Shown one piece after another: positions 26,230 to 36,185 of a stretch of DNA of 59,054 nucleotides. A program made the position numbers and the translations under genes. The notes beneath the pieces are model-generated. The model saw only the letters and a list, made by a program, of their open reading frames with translations. It searched no databases and was not told where the DNA came from. Origin of the DNA: Chloroflexota bacterium (GTDB lineage: Bacteria > Chloroflexota > Dehalococcoidia > Lucifugimonadales > JADFKI01); the NCBI GenBank assembly GCA_009840355.1, contig VXNZ01000054.1, positions 1 through 59,054 on the forward strand, read 5' to 3'. The first letter of the stretch is position 1. The number at the start of each line of letters is the position of its first letter.

Positions 26230-29200
26230 TCAAGGTGAACTGCTGTCGACACTGTCAAAGTCTCCCCAGCACTCCAACGTGCCGTCCGATCGGAGGCCGC
26301 AAGTGTAACGATCCCCTGCGCCGATGGCAACGAACTCCCCTTCGAATGGAGGAGACGTCTGCCCGTATTCACCGGAGCCCCAGCAGTGTACTGAGCCACT
26401 TATGTCTATGGCGCAGGTATGCGACGTACCCGTGCCAACAGCTATGAACTCACCCGATTCGGGTCGGCCCGATACTTGCCCGTGTTCGTCTGAGCCCCAA
26501 CATTGGATGGCTCCTTCTTCGTCAATGGCGCAGGAGTGCCTTGCGCCCACGCTGATGACCGTGAAGCCGCCGGCAGTTGGGCTCCCTGACACCTGCGCAG
26601 AGTCGTCCACTCCCTGACAGGAGATTTCGCCATTCTGGTTGAGTGAGCAGGCATGGCTGGGTCCTGCGGACAGCGCGCCTGGAACGGCAACCACCGGCTC
26701 GATCTCAGGTGCGAAGTACCACTGTTCCGGGAATCCGGTGTTTGGTGTTCTAAGTGGCCAATCGTTGGCCGCAATATCAGGCACGTTTCTCAGCTCGTTC
26801 TTCTTGACGATCATGCCCTGCACCATCGGTGAGAGGCCGACTATGCCGATGTTGTACTGGTTCTCCACGATGAATTTGTAGATTTCCCTGCCGAGAGCGT
26901 TGCGCTCCGTCTCCTGCAGGCCGGGACCGCGGCCGTGCATCTCCAGCAGGTCCAGAGACTCCTGTGCGCAGGGGAAGGCATATTCGGCTTCTGGATTGAC
27001 GAGCCACTGGGCGCAGCCCGGACCATGGAAGGAACCGATTCCTGCTGGGGCACGCTTGCCAACCGAGCTGAAGGTAAATCCGGTCGTATCTTCGTTCCAT
27101 ACCATGACAGCCCACTCGTTCGTCTGCCAGCGCGTGAAATGCTGCGTTCGCGTGGTCACGTTCACATCCGTCTTGACACCGACTTCTTCCCACGCGCGGC
27201 CTACCAACTGTGCCGTGTCCGGCCAAACGCGGAATGAGTCCGTTGCTGTGATGCTCATTACGATTCTCTCACCGCTGCTGAGACGCCACCCCTCGCTGTC
27301 TTTGTCAGGGAATACGCTGTCAAGGAGACGATTAGCCTCTTCCATGTCGTACGCGGTGCGAAGATTGGCGATGTCGTCACCCGGATAATGTGCATGGCCA
27401 GGAGACGGCACACTCTGCCTGATTTCACCAAAGCCGAGGAACTGAATCTCCTGGATTGCACTCCTGTCGATGGCAAGCGAGAGCGCCTGGCGGAACTCCT
27501 TCGTTCTGATGGCGTCACCCGTGGGGCCCGGCATGCTCATGTTGAAGAAAAACGCCGCGTCTGAGCCGCCGAACGCAGGCCAGGTCAGCAACTTGTAGCC
27601 GCCCTCAGACTCGGCATCCTTAAGCGGATTGAACTGGTCAATTTGAATATGGCGACCCTGCATGTCGATCTCGCCCTGCGCTGCACGCAGGACGCCACTT
27701 TCGATGCTCTCCACCAATGTCAGCTGAATGCCGTCGACGTATGGAAGCTGGTTGCCGACCTCGTCGACTGCCCAGAAGTACGGGTTGCGCTCGGTCATCA
27801 CCACCTGATCGCCTAACTTATTCGTGAACCTCCACGGCGCTAGACTGGGCTTTTCTGGATTGAGGTTGTACTGCGTCCTGTAGTTATAATACTCGACCCA
27901 GTCACCGAATCCTGCGGCCTGTGCCTCCTGCCCAACGTCGGAATTATAGTCAATATGGAACTGCTGCATATAGTGGGAAGGCGCCCATGGAACGTTCCTA
28001 GATGCGCCATAGCATGCCTCATCAGCCTGTGCCACGATCTCAAGGAACAGGAAGTTAGGCTGCGGGAATACGAACTTCACCGTGGTGTCGTTTACCTTTT
28101 CGATGCTGCCGACCTCGTTCCCTATCCTAAGAAAGACAGGTATATCCTGCGTCAGATCCTCGTTGAGCAGCACATTCTCATAGTTCCACAAGAAGTCGTC
28201 TGCGTTGAAGTTATCACCGTCGGACCACTTCATGCCTTCGCGCAAGTAGAACGTCCACTCCTTGCCGTCCTCGGACATCTTCCAGTCCTTGGCGACGGAT
28301 GGGACCAGCGAGAATCCGTCCTGCGAAAATCTCACAAGCGAAGCCCGCGACAACCGGAAGAAATTACAGCCGTCAGCAGGGCCAAGGTAGAAACGCCGCA
28401 GGATGCCGCCATATTCACCCGTGTCTTCGATTGTCGGAATGGTCAAGGGCTCCGACGGCAACCTCTCGCATACGGACGATAGTTCACCAGACGCCACCTT
28501 CTCCGCAAGGTCAGGCGATTCCGAATACTCGGAACACTCAGCATCTGCCCGGGTGCCGAGTTCAACGCCGAGCGTAAAGGCTGCGGGCTGACCCGCGTCG
28601 TAAGTGGTCGCCTCGATGGTGTATGTCCCGCTGTCCAGGCTCTCCAGTATGCCCGAATCCGTAGATGAATTGAGGGTGAAATCCGAATGGTCGTCATCGT
28701 CGTCCTCATGCACTATGTGACCGTCTATCCCTTCACCCTCCCTGATGTACAGGTAAGTGTCCACTTCGGACTCGAGGGTGACTGCAACGTCTCCGGGTTC
28801 AGCGAGAGTGAAAGAGTAAAAGCGGGCGTAACTGCCGATACGCACGCTGGATTCGCATTCGCTGTCCCAAGTACCGTAAACGGTCGTAGACTCTGTGACA
28901 ACTTCCAAGCAGGTGTCGGAAACTGCAGTTGGCGTTCCGGTCACTGTCTCAGACCATGTTCCCGATCCTGCGCCGTGGACCGCACGCATCTGTACGTCGT
29001 AGGATACGTCAGCTTCGAGTCCGGTGAGCGTGTATCTTCGAGCTCCACCGGTCCATACTTCAGTAGCTACCGTCCAGTTTCCGTCCGACTTGTCGGCCGA
29101 ATCGCTTTCTATGTAACGGATGTCATAGGAGGCAATGTCGGTTCCGCCCGTCTCCTCCGGAGCGGTCCAGACAACTGTCAGAGCCTGTCCACCCGGGCTG

Positions 29201-32200
29201 ATGCTCTCGATAACCGGGGCTCCGGGCGCGTTCGCGTGGTTGATGTTAATCGTGTAGTGCTGCGCCCCGCGTCCGTCTTCAGGGATGACACGCAGGGTTA
29301 TGACGGTCACGACCGAATCAAGGTCGATCTGGTGTCCTGCAACCGAGGCGTCCGCGTCAGGTATTGCGCTGCCGTCCTTGTCGTGAATCTGTACGGTGGC
29401 GCCTGCATCGCCTGTAGGTATGATCGTAACCCGCGACTGGCCGACTACCGCCGTATAGCTGGTGTGTGCAGGGTCGAAAGGAGGGACCAGCGCGCCAGGG
29501 CTTACGGTGAGCCCGCTCAACAGCGCCTTACACGATGGGGTGCCGAGTTCTTCGAGGTCGTTATCCGGCACATCCAGCAGACCTTCCGGGACACAACCAA
29601 TCAATCGGTTGGTCCTCATATGCACTCGCTCGAGGTTTGTGAGGTTCCCTAGCTCCGTAGGTATTGTGCCGCTCAGTTCATTGTGATTGAGAAGCAGATC
29701 CTTAAGGTTTGTGAGATTTCCAAGCTCCGGCGGTATTGAACCGCTCAGGCTGTTGCTGCCGAGCCACAAATCTTCGAGACTGTCCAGCTTGCCCAGTTCT
29801 GGCGGTATCGGGCCTCTCAACTGATTGCTATACAGAAGTAGAGAACTGAGGTCTGTGAGTTTGCCCAAATCGGGCGGCATTGAGCCGCTTAACTGGTTGT
29901 AGGAGAGTCCCAAGAACCCTAGATTGGCAAGGCTGCCGAGTTCCGACGGTATCGGACCACTCAGGCTGTTGCTGCCGAGCCACAGACTCTTCAGATTGTT
30001 TAGGTTGCCCAACTCCTGTGGTATATGACCGCTCAGGCTGTTGCTACTAAGCCAGAGATACTGCAGATTCCCGAGCTTGCCCAGTTCTGGTGGTATCGTG
30101 CCATGCAACTGATTTCTAATCAGAATCAGAAAACTGAGGTGGGTGAGTTCGCCCAGCGTTGAAGGAAGTCTGCCGGAAACTTCCGCTTCTCGAAATTCGA
30201 TCCCATATACCCGGTCGGAGTGTAATTCAATCCCCTCCCACTGGGCGATGGGAAGATTCACGCTCCAGTTGAGTGACTGCTCACCACGCAGGATGTCCCG
30301 TGATGCCAGCAGCGCTTCGCAGTCGTCGACTATGCCGTTTCCGGTGTACCCTGACACCGCTGTGCTGCCGGCACATTCCGCACTGCGAACCGTGATGCTG
30401 ACTGCCAACGAATCCGTGTCGCCGTCACTGTCTGTAACTTTGAGCGTATATATGGTTTCCTCGGCAGCAACCGAAGCGGTCGAGACTTCGATCCGCGGCG
30501 GCGGCCCGGAAACGAAGGCCACGCCATTGCCGGGTTCGGGAGACAGGGAGTAGGTCAGTGGTCCGTTGCCTCCGATCGCCTGGGGAAGCGTGCGATTGTC
30601 CTCTTCTCCAGCAATGAATGCGTAGGCAACGTTTGCGGCCTCGAAAGCCGGCGCAGTGTCCTCCTCGTCATCGATAACGTACAGCGAAAGGGACTGAGGC
30701 GCGATCACCCCCTCGTCGCTTGCGTTGTTCGCAGTGGCGGATAAAATCACCTCCACGCTTCCGGTCCGGTCATCGTTATCCACCGCGGTGACCGTCACCG
30801 CGCCGTGACTCCGCGTCCGTCCTGCAGGTATGGTGAGCGTCCTGTTCTTACTGAGAGTAGCGGCATCGTGCGATGAAGCGGATATCGTCACCTTTGTGTC
30901 CTCACTCGACGGCCTGTGCAGTGTTGCGGTAACAGTACTGGTACCTCCGTTCTCCGACAGCCAGTAACTCGACAGTGCAAGGCCAACCCTCGGTGTGGAG
31001 GAAGCGGAGCGGCGGAAGTTCGCGGTAATTCCGCGTCTCTCGTTGAGAGTTCTAACGGCGTCGGCCGGTCCGTCAACGCCGGTGGACGGATCATCCGCAG
31101 AAACTCCCACAGGATCGCCGTTGTAGGTCAGTCTTGGATTCGAGAAGTAGGCAAGCCTCGGGCAGTATGCTTCTTCGCCGAGAATGTTTACACACTGCCT
31201 ATCGTATGACATGATTGTGCGCCAGCGCGTCGATTCCGGCGCGCCCGGTTCGAAGGCACGCTGGTTCACATAGCCGTAGTGCCAACCTTCAAGAGACGTT
31301 TCTTCTGATTCCTGCAACGACACATACCGGTCGTGGAGGAGCCCCATGTTATGCCCCAGCTCGTGCGCGAAGACCAGTCCGCCCCAGGGCGCCGCTCGTG
31401 TGATCCCAAATGACCCCTCAAAATATGCTATTCCGGCGAATGTATATTCCCATGTCCAGGCAGAGAGCAAGTGAACTAGGTCGGCAGAGTAAGTCTCTCG
31501 CAGGCTGTGAACGTGGTCTATGTGGCTGTCCAAGTCATCCTCGAGCCTCTCGAGGTCAATAAGTATTTCGCCGGATTCGATGTAGTCCACTTCCTCCCGC
31601 AATACCAGTCTTATCCTGTGGAATGCGCCGCTGTTCGCGTATGCCTGGTTGGTCTGGGCGACGTATAGGTCGATCAGCGCTTCGATGCCTGCTCTACCTC
31701 CCATCAGAATCTTGGCGGCAGGTGTGTAGAACACCATTACGTCTATCAATGAACCGTCATCATCGGAGATGGAAACGTCAAGCGCCTGTTGGGATCCCTC
31801 ATCTGAGTCGGGCGGAGCTTCAAGAGGCTCGGCCAGAGGCGGCAGGTCAGATTCGTCAATCTGCCGAATCACATATGAGCCGGTGCTCGTAGTCGTGATC
31901 GTATAGACCGCCTGAGGTGTGCGCACCGTGCCGACTACTACGTCTCCATTCACTACCATTGTCATGGTGCCTAGTTCCACATCGTCGAGATCACCCCAGA
32001 ATGCGTACCCCGATGCGGTCGGTTCCACATGCTCGATTCTGCCCGTGAATACGGCGTCCTCAAACAGGTTGAGCGTTACAGTTCGGGGCGCAAGGCGTCT
32101 TACCTCCCCTGTGCCCAAGGGTCTCGATACTGATGCCAATGATGGGTCGAGTTGCGCGAAGTCGATATTCGCGAATCGGCTGACGTCGGACTCGACGCCG

Positions 32201-32505
32201 GGACTGGGCGGTGGTTCACCCTCGATATCGAAGAACAATCCCTTAACCTGTTCTTCGCCGTCGTCCCCTTTCGATCCATCGGACGCTGGGACAGATACGG
32301 GGGTTGGAGGGGGCGGCTCGACTTCCTCCGGGACGATCGTAGCCGTTGGTGCTATTCCTTGCGAGGAGGCAGGCGACGGCAGCGCGAGCAAACTGACCAT
32401 CGCAAGTAGGACTATGGCCGTAACCAGCAGTGCTCTTACTGAACGACTGCTGGACGTAACGTCTAATGCCCGGGCATGTTCTGAGACCAATACGCTGTTG
32501 CCCAA
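26230..32505 (-). CDS. giant extracellular chimera: metalloprotease, LRR, FN3, SBP family 5 and RCC1 domains
   Basis: This 2091-residue protein starts with a signal or anchor (about residues 24-48, LLVTAIVLLAMVSLLALPSP). A zinc metalloprotease domain follows (about 240-505) with HELGHNMGLLHD near 380, then Calx-beta- and cadherin-like beta domains (515-710). Plant-type leucine-rich repeats cover about 717-985 (LxxLxxLxLxxNxLSGxIPxELG). Next come a cadherin-like beta sandwich (995-1085), an FN3 domain (1090-1195), a PPC-like domain with a DDDDDH run (about 1198-1320), a full ABC-transporter solute-binding domain of family 5 (about 1345-1930, WTFYLREGMKWSDGDNFNAD) and RCC1-type repeats to the end (SCQGVDDSAQVSG, HSCAIDEEGAIQCWG). 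All parts are in one uninterrupted frame. It is presumably secreted or anchored and may bind, cut and deliver peptides. Its function is inferred only. Confidence 0.82.
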   Translation of the reverse strand: MGNSVLVSEHARALDVTSSSRSVRALLVTAIVLLAMVSLLALPSPASSQGIAPTATIVPEEVEPPPPTPVSVPASDGSKGDDGEEQVKGLFFDIEGEPPPSPGVESDVSRFANIDFAQLDPSLASVSRPLGTGEVRRLAPRTVTLNLFEDAVFTGRIEHVEPTASGYAFWGDLDDVELGTMTMVVNGDVVVGTVRTPQAVYTITTTSTGSYVIRQIDESDLPPLAEPLEAPPDSDEGSQQALDVSISDDDGSLIDVMVFYTPAAKILMGGRAGIEALIDLYVAQTNQAYANSGAFHRIRLVLREEVDYIESGEILIDLERLEDDLDSHIDHVHSLRETYSADLVHLLSAWTWEYTFAGIAYFEGSFGITRAAPWGGLVFAHELGHNMGLLHDRYVSLQESEETSLEGWHYGYVNQRAFEPGAPESTRWRTIMSYDRQCVNILGEEAYCPRLAYFSNPRLTYNGDPVGVSADDPSTGVDGPADAVRTLNERRGITANFRRSASSTPRVGLALSSYWLSENGGTSTVTATLHRPSSEDTKVTISASSHDAATLSKNRTLTIPAGRTRSHGAVTVTAVDNDDRTGSVEVILSATANNASDEGVIAPQSLSLYVIDDEEDTAPAFEAANVAYAFIAGEEDNRTLPQAIGGNGPLTYSLSPEPGNGVAFVSGPPPRIEVSTASVAAEETIYTLKVTDSDGDTDSLAVSITVRSAECAGSTAVSGYTGNGIVDDCEALLASRDILRGEQSLNWSVNLPIAQWEGIELHSDRVYGIEFREAEVSGRLPSTLGELTHLSFLILIRNQLHGTIPPELGKLGNLQYLWLSSNSLSGHIPQELGNLNNLKSLWLGSNSLSGPIPSELGSLANLGFLGLSYNQLSGSMPPDLGKLTDLSSLLLYSNQLRGPIPPELGKLDSLEDLWLGSNSLSGSIPPELGNLTNLKDLLLNHNELSGTIPTELGNLTNLERVHMRTNRLIGCVPEGLLDVPDNDLEELGTPSCKALLSGLTVSPGALVPPFDPAHTSYTAVVGQSRVTIIPTGDAGATVQIHDKDGSAIPDADASVAGHQIDLDSVVTVITLRVIPEDGRGAQHYTININHANAPGAPVIESISPGGQALTVVWTAPEETGGTDIASYDIRYIESDSADKSDGNWTVATEVWTGGARRYTLTGLEADVSYDVQMRAVHGAGSGTWSETVTGTPTAVSDTCLEVVTESTTVYGTWDSECESSVRIGSYARFYSFTLAEPGDVAVTLESEVDTYLYIREGEGIDGHIVHEDDDDDHSDFTLNSSTDSGILESLDSGTYTIEATTYDAGQPAAFTLGVELGTRADAECSEYSESPDLAEKVASGELSSVCERLPSEPLTIPTIEDTGEYGGILRRFYLGPADGCNFFRLSRASLVRFSQDGFSLVPSVAKDWKMSEDGKEWTFYLREGMKWSDGDNFNADDFLWNYENVLLNEDLTQDIPVFLRIGNEVGSIEKVNDTTVKFVFPQPNFLFLEIVAQADEACYGASRNVPWAPSHYMQQFHIDYNSDVGQEAQAAGFGDWVEYYNYRTQYNLNPEKPSLAPWRFTNKLGDQVVMTERNPYFWAVDEVGNQLPYVDGIQLTLVESIESGVLRAAQGEIDMQGRHIQIDQFNPLKDAESEGGYKLLTWPAFGGSDAAFFFNMSMPGPTGDAIRTKEFRQALSLAIDRSAIQEIQFLGFGEIRQSVPSPGHAHYPGDDIANLRTAYDMEEANRLLDSVFPDKDSEGWRLSSGERIVMSITATDSFRVWPDTAQLVGRAWEEVGVKTDVNVTTRTQHFTRWQTNEWAVMVWNEDTTGFTFSSVGKRAPAGIGSFHGPGCAQWLVNPEAEYAFPCAQESLDLLEMHGRGPGLQETERNALGREIYKFIVENQYNIGIVGLSPMVQGMIVKKNELRNVPDIAANDWPLRTPNTGFPEQWYFAPEIEPVVAVPGALSAGPSHACSLNQNGEISCQGVDDSAQVSGSPTAGGFTVISVGARHSCAIDEEGAIQCWGSDEHGQVSGRPESGEFIAVGTGTSHTCAIDISGSVHCWGSGEYGQTSPPFEGEFVAIGAGDRYTCGLRSDGTLECWGDFDSVDSSSP

Positions 32506-32872
32506 TAATTACCAAGGTGTCTCTATAGCACGGCATCGAGTATATCAGACTACGAATCGTATAGCTTAACCGAAGTGACTTGACAAATCTGTTCAATAGA
32601 CGTCCTTCTTCGAGGGACAAAGGACGGCGCATCACCGCTACCGCGCTGGAAACGTTTATGCGAGTTCCCGAAATACTGTTGAGATCTCTCACTGCACGTT
32701 ATCTGGATAAATACCGTCCATACTGGGACTTTCGGCGATAGATCAGATTCCGGCGGGTTATGACTCTCTTCTTGACATGATGCGGCAAGCGACCAGGGTG
32801 ATCGTGCCCTGGATTGCAGTAGTCGAAGTTATGGCTCACTGGCTCTGATATTTCATCCCCACTAAGAAGGTG
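32506..32872 (-). promoter_or_regulatory. intergenic region with a candidate promoter for the giant gene
   Basis: On the minus strand TTGTCA (32586-32581) and TATACG (32563-32558) are separated by 17 bp, a plausible sigma-70 promoter about 50 bp before the start codon. No other gene was recognised in this 367-bp stretch. Confidence 0.4.
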
Positions 32873-34054
32873 TCACGCGGCGCAAGAGTCGTTCACTAGT
32901 AACTCGGATTCGACATAGTTTTGAAGCTGTCGGGCATAAGTCCGCGTCAGTTCCACCTCAAGATGCTCCAGATTGAACTCAAGAGACAGCGGATAGTGCG
33001 TGTCGATGTCGGGTGAGCGAAGCAAGGACGACACGTTCAGTGCCTTCAGGCGGGCTCCCAGAGCGGGATGAGAGTCTGCGGCCCGGGTCCTCGCGGCGGC
33101 GGCGTAGCTGAGTATCCTGCTCACTACCGACCTAGTCGACTCTTCCCGAGCAAAATAGCTGAACCATTCGGGGTAATTGTGCAAAGTCCGGTTTTCTCTC
33201 ATGAGTGAGACGAACTGTCCGTCGATGTTCTCCGAAAGCAAGTTTCCATAGCCCACAACCTTCAGCAGTCCGTTGCTGATGTGGACCCGTCCATAGACTT
33301 CCGAGGCTATCTCGTCGCAACGAAGTTCGCGCCTTCTCGAAATTGCGTTGTCGAGTATGCGGAACATTCCATGATATGCGAGGGTGATGAGCATCGGGAG
33401 GACGAGCACAATCCCATTGATGCTCCAGTCGATTTGAGACTTGATGGCGTGTATGCCGCTTGTGAGGGAAGCGTACGCCGGCGCGATCTGCGTACTGTAA
33501 ACCGTGTCCCGTCCGGTGAAGTGGGCAAATTCGTGCGCAAGCACAGCTTTTGTCTCGTCCAGCTTCATCACCCTGAGAAGCGGGGCACTGACATAGAGCG
33601 AGCGTCCTTCTACAACAGGCGAACGCCACTGCCCCAATAGCGACACCGGATTTTCCGTAACGTAGAAATTGGCGGACATTCCGATCAGAATGTTGTCGGG
33701 CGGAGCGGCCCCGACCATGTCTGCGCACTGTTCGGCCATATCCCACAGGGCGGGGTAATCGGCCTTCGAAGCTACCATCGCCAGTTCGGAACTTCCCGTT
33801 CCCTTAAGCGTCAGCCCCGCCGCCTGAAAGCAGATGTAACCTCCAACGAGCGGAATCGGGAGTATGTACAAGAGAAAGAAATATCTGCCTGTTTCAATTG
33901 CTCCCCAGACGACAAATCCACAGATCGCCAGGATTCCTAGAAACATGACCGGCCACAGCAGGAACGTACCAATCCGAAAGGCCAATCCCAGCCCCACGAG
34001 AGCCACAGGAATGCGCGTGCCGGTCGTTGGTGCGCGCATTTTCATATGCCCCAT
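32873..34054 (-). CDS. M48 family membrane metalloprotease (HtpX-like)
   Basis: This 393-residue protein has two N-terminal membrane segments (about 28-50 and 58-78), then a zinc protease domain with HEFAH at 174-178 and the third ligand in RRRELRCDEIA about 65 residues later. A further hydrophobic stretch lies near 215-235 (IVLVLPMLITLAY). The layout matches HtpX/Ste24-type M48 proteases, which degrade misfolded membrane proteins. It lies between the giant secreted protein and the TPR-CAP gene on the same strand, so the three may serve the cell envelope together. Confidence 0.85.
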   Translation of the reverse strand: MGHMKMRAPTTGTRIPVALVGLGLAFRIGTFLLWPVMFLGILAICGFVVWGAIETGRYFFLLYILPIPLVGGYICFQAAGLTLKGTGSSELAMVASKADYPALWDMAEQCADMVGAAPPDNILIGMSANFYVTENPVSLLGQWRSPVVEGRSLYVSAPLLRVMKLDETKAVLAHEFAHFTGRDTVYSTQIAPAYASLTSGIHAIKSQIDWSINGIVLVLPMLITLAYHGMFRILDNAISRRRELRCDEIASEVYGRVHISNGLLKVVGYGNLLSENIDGQFVSLMRENRTLHNYPEWFSYFAREESTRSVVSRILSYAAAARTRAADSHPALGARLKALNVSSLLRSPDIDTHYPLSLEFNLEHLEVELTRTYARQLQNYVESELLVNDSCAA

Positions 34055-34093
34055 AAATTCACTCGGTTGTTGTCAAGGATTCGAGTATCATAT

Positions 34094-34123
34094 CTAGCGT
34101 TGGAAAGGCTAGCGTTGGAAAGG
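34094..34123. repeat. tandem 15-bp duplication upstream of the M48 gene
   Basis: CTAGCGTTGGAAAGG occurs twice head to tail (34094-34108 and 34109-34123) in the gap between the M48 gene and the TPR gene. It is either a replication-slippage duplication or a pair of regulator sites. Confidence 0.6.
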
Positions 34124-34191
34124 TATCTATGCTAGGTGCGGAGATGCCGCTTGGGGCGCCACAACGAGGAATCAAGCGCCGTTGGCGGAGA

Positions 34192-36006
34192 TCACTCCAG
34201 CGGGACTTCACGTGAGTTTTCAGGCTCCGGCGGAAAGTGCGATGGGCGCTCGGCGTCATGAGGAATCTTCCAGGCGATGAGAAACTCTGCCTGCACTTTT
34301 TCTTCCCCTTGCGATCCTGAAATTCTAGTGGTCACTGCGATATCCTGCCAGTCAGACCGCAACAGGATATCCTGGTGGTCTGCAAGGAGAGCCGATGCCG
34401 CCAGTTCGCCCGTCTTGTCGTGCCTGAGTAAAAGAGTGTATGGTGAGGTCTCTTCGAGAGCGAATGCCTCCGGTAGAACGTCCCTGAGCAATGGGCTGTG
34501 CGCTCCGTTGAAGTACCAACGTGCTCTCCACCCGGGACCGAGGTAACCATATCGCGTTATGTCCTCGCGTAGGGTGTCATCATCCGGAATTTCTGCCATA
34601 GGCCTGTATTTTCGCGCCATCGACCGCAGAGGATAATTTATCCTGAGCCTCGGGACGCCTGCCGCTTCACGAGCGTTGTTGATGTGTCTAACAGCGTAGG
34701 CACTACCGTCCGTAGTTCCGTAACCGATGGCCACGAAGACACCGAAGCGTGAGTGCGAGTCGTCGGTATACCCGCACGCTATTCCGAAACCCAAGTCTTC
34801 GTATGCCAGGTCGCTTAACTGACGGCGCAGCACTTCGGCCATTCCCTCAATTATCTCCTCATCCGGCGTATGCATCGGCCACGTCTCCCTGTAAAAGGCC
34901 ATGCCTGACCAGCCTGCATACTCGTCCTCGCCTTCCAAGACATATTGATCGAATTCCCTGTAGACCTGCTCCGGGCTTTTTATTTCTTCCTCGGCATATC
35001 TTGTTGCGATCTTCAGCGCCGCCTTCCCCAAGGCCGAACTTGGCATCGCTTCCGGCAGGCCCTGCCGCGCCCTCCAGGAATCAACCGCATCTCGCACTCC
35101 ATCCACGATGTTGAATTGCCTAATTGTGTTGATGATGTCATAAGGAGTGTATGGACGGACGCCGCTGTCCGCGCCGGCGTAGTAGGCGTTGCTGAAATAA
35201 TATGTGACGTAATCCGTATTCAGCTCAATCGCCTTGCGAAAGTCCTCTGCGGCCTCGTCATAGTCTCCCCCCTCGGTGAAGGCATGCCCCCTGGATACAT
35301 AAGCCTGTTCGTTCCGGGGGTCCATGAGCAGCGCTTCTCTCAGGTCTGGCATCGCCTCTGAAAACTCGCCCTTGAAAACGTGAGTGCCCCCTCTGTTGCT
35401 GTGGTACACAGATACTCCCGGTCGTAGTCTGATTGCCGCTCCGTAGTCTTCTATGGCCTTGTCAAATTCTCCAACCGCTCTGTAAGCATTCCCTCTGTTG
35501 TTGTGTACGGCGGCAATTCTGGCGGAGAAGTGGCTTATGTATTCTTGCGAGCGCAGCCTCGCCTCCTCGCTCTCAAACGTCTTCTCCTCACGGTCGTGGA
35601 GCATTTGGGTTGGGAGAATGTCGATGGCCCTCGTGAAGTCACTGATGGCGTAGTCGTGTGCGCCCTTGTTGTAGTAGATCAGTCCACGGGACGTGTATGC
35701 CTCGGCGTCGCCGTAGTTGACGTCGATTCCGTGCATGCCCAGCTCAATGGCCTTGTCATAGTGAGCCAACGCCGTATCGAGATCGCCGGCCGCCCAGTAA
35801 ACGTTCCCCTTGAGGCGGTAGGCCTCGCTGTTGATGGGATCGACTCTGATGAGCTCGTCGAAGCAGGACAGGGCCTCGCCGTACTCTCCGGCGTTCAAGT
35901 AGTTGATGCCCGCTTCGAGGAAGGTTTCTTTTTGTCCTGACTTGAACACGTTGGTTGCGCGTCGCCATAATTTTCCAACCATTTGGCTAACCTCGCTCTG
36001 TAACAT
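34192..36006 (-). CDS. TPR protein with C-terminal CAP-like domain
   Basis: This 604-residue protein has six or more tetratricopeptide repeats over residues about 25-285 (for example GEYGEALSCFDELIRVDP, GEFDKAIEDYGAAIRLRP, GGDYDEAAEDFRKAIELN). The second half contains a CAP-like segment (about 370-495) with SGMAFYRETWPMHTP, FGVFVAIGYGT and INNAREAAGVPRLRINYPLR, then a beta-rich C terminus. No signal peptide is visible, although positives precede the first TPR. TPRs bind partner proteins. The CAP part parallels the CAP membrane protein at 16711-18135, suggesting a shared pathway. The substrate is unknown. Confidence 0.72.
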   Translation of the reverse strand: MLQSEVSQMVGKLWRRATNVFKSGQKETFLEAGINYLNAGEYGEALSCFDELIRVDPINSEAYRLKGNVYWAAGDLDTALAHYDKAIELGMHGIDVNYGDAEAYTSRGLIYYNKGAHDYAISDFTRAIDILPTQMLHDREEKTFESEEARLRSQEYISHFSARIAAVHNNRGNAYRAVGEFDKAIEDYGAAIRLRPGVSVYHSNRGGTHVFKGEFSEAMPDLREALLMDPRNEQAYVSRGHAFTEGGDYDEAAEDFRKAIELNTDYVTYYFSNAYYAGADSGVRPYTPYDIINTIRQFNIVDGVRDAVDSWRARQGLPEAMPSSALGKAALKIATRYAEEEIKSPEQVYREFDQYVLEGEDEYAGWSGMAFYRETWPMHTPDEEIIEGMAEVLRRQLSDLAYEDLGFGIACGYTDDSHSRFGVFVAIGYGTTDGSAYAVRHINNAREAAGVPRLRINYPLRSMARKYRPMAEIPDDDTLREDITRYGYLGPGWRARWYFNGAHSPLLRDVLPEAFALEETSPYTLLLRHDKTGELAASALLADHQDILLRSDWQDIAVTTRISGSQGEEKVQAEFLIAWKIPHDAERPSHFPPEPENSREVPLE

Positions 36007-36185
36007 TTGCAGTTTCCCGAATGGAAGAGCTCTCTGACAGCGAGTCTATTCCGTTCAGCGCAAATAGAAAAGGGCCATGCTGGCGTGTCGCGGGATCCCT
36101 TAACTGCTGAATGTGACCGCGTTGCCTCGAATTTCTGATGTCCACTGAGTAAGAGTTGCTTGAGGAAACGGGGTCTGGCGAGTGC

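Noticed and set aside
28687-29652. 321-codon plus-strand frame
   Set aside because: Antisense to the FN3/PPC part of the giant gene, no ribosome site, no protein-like motifs.
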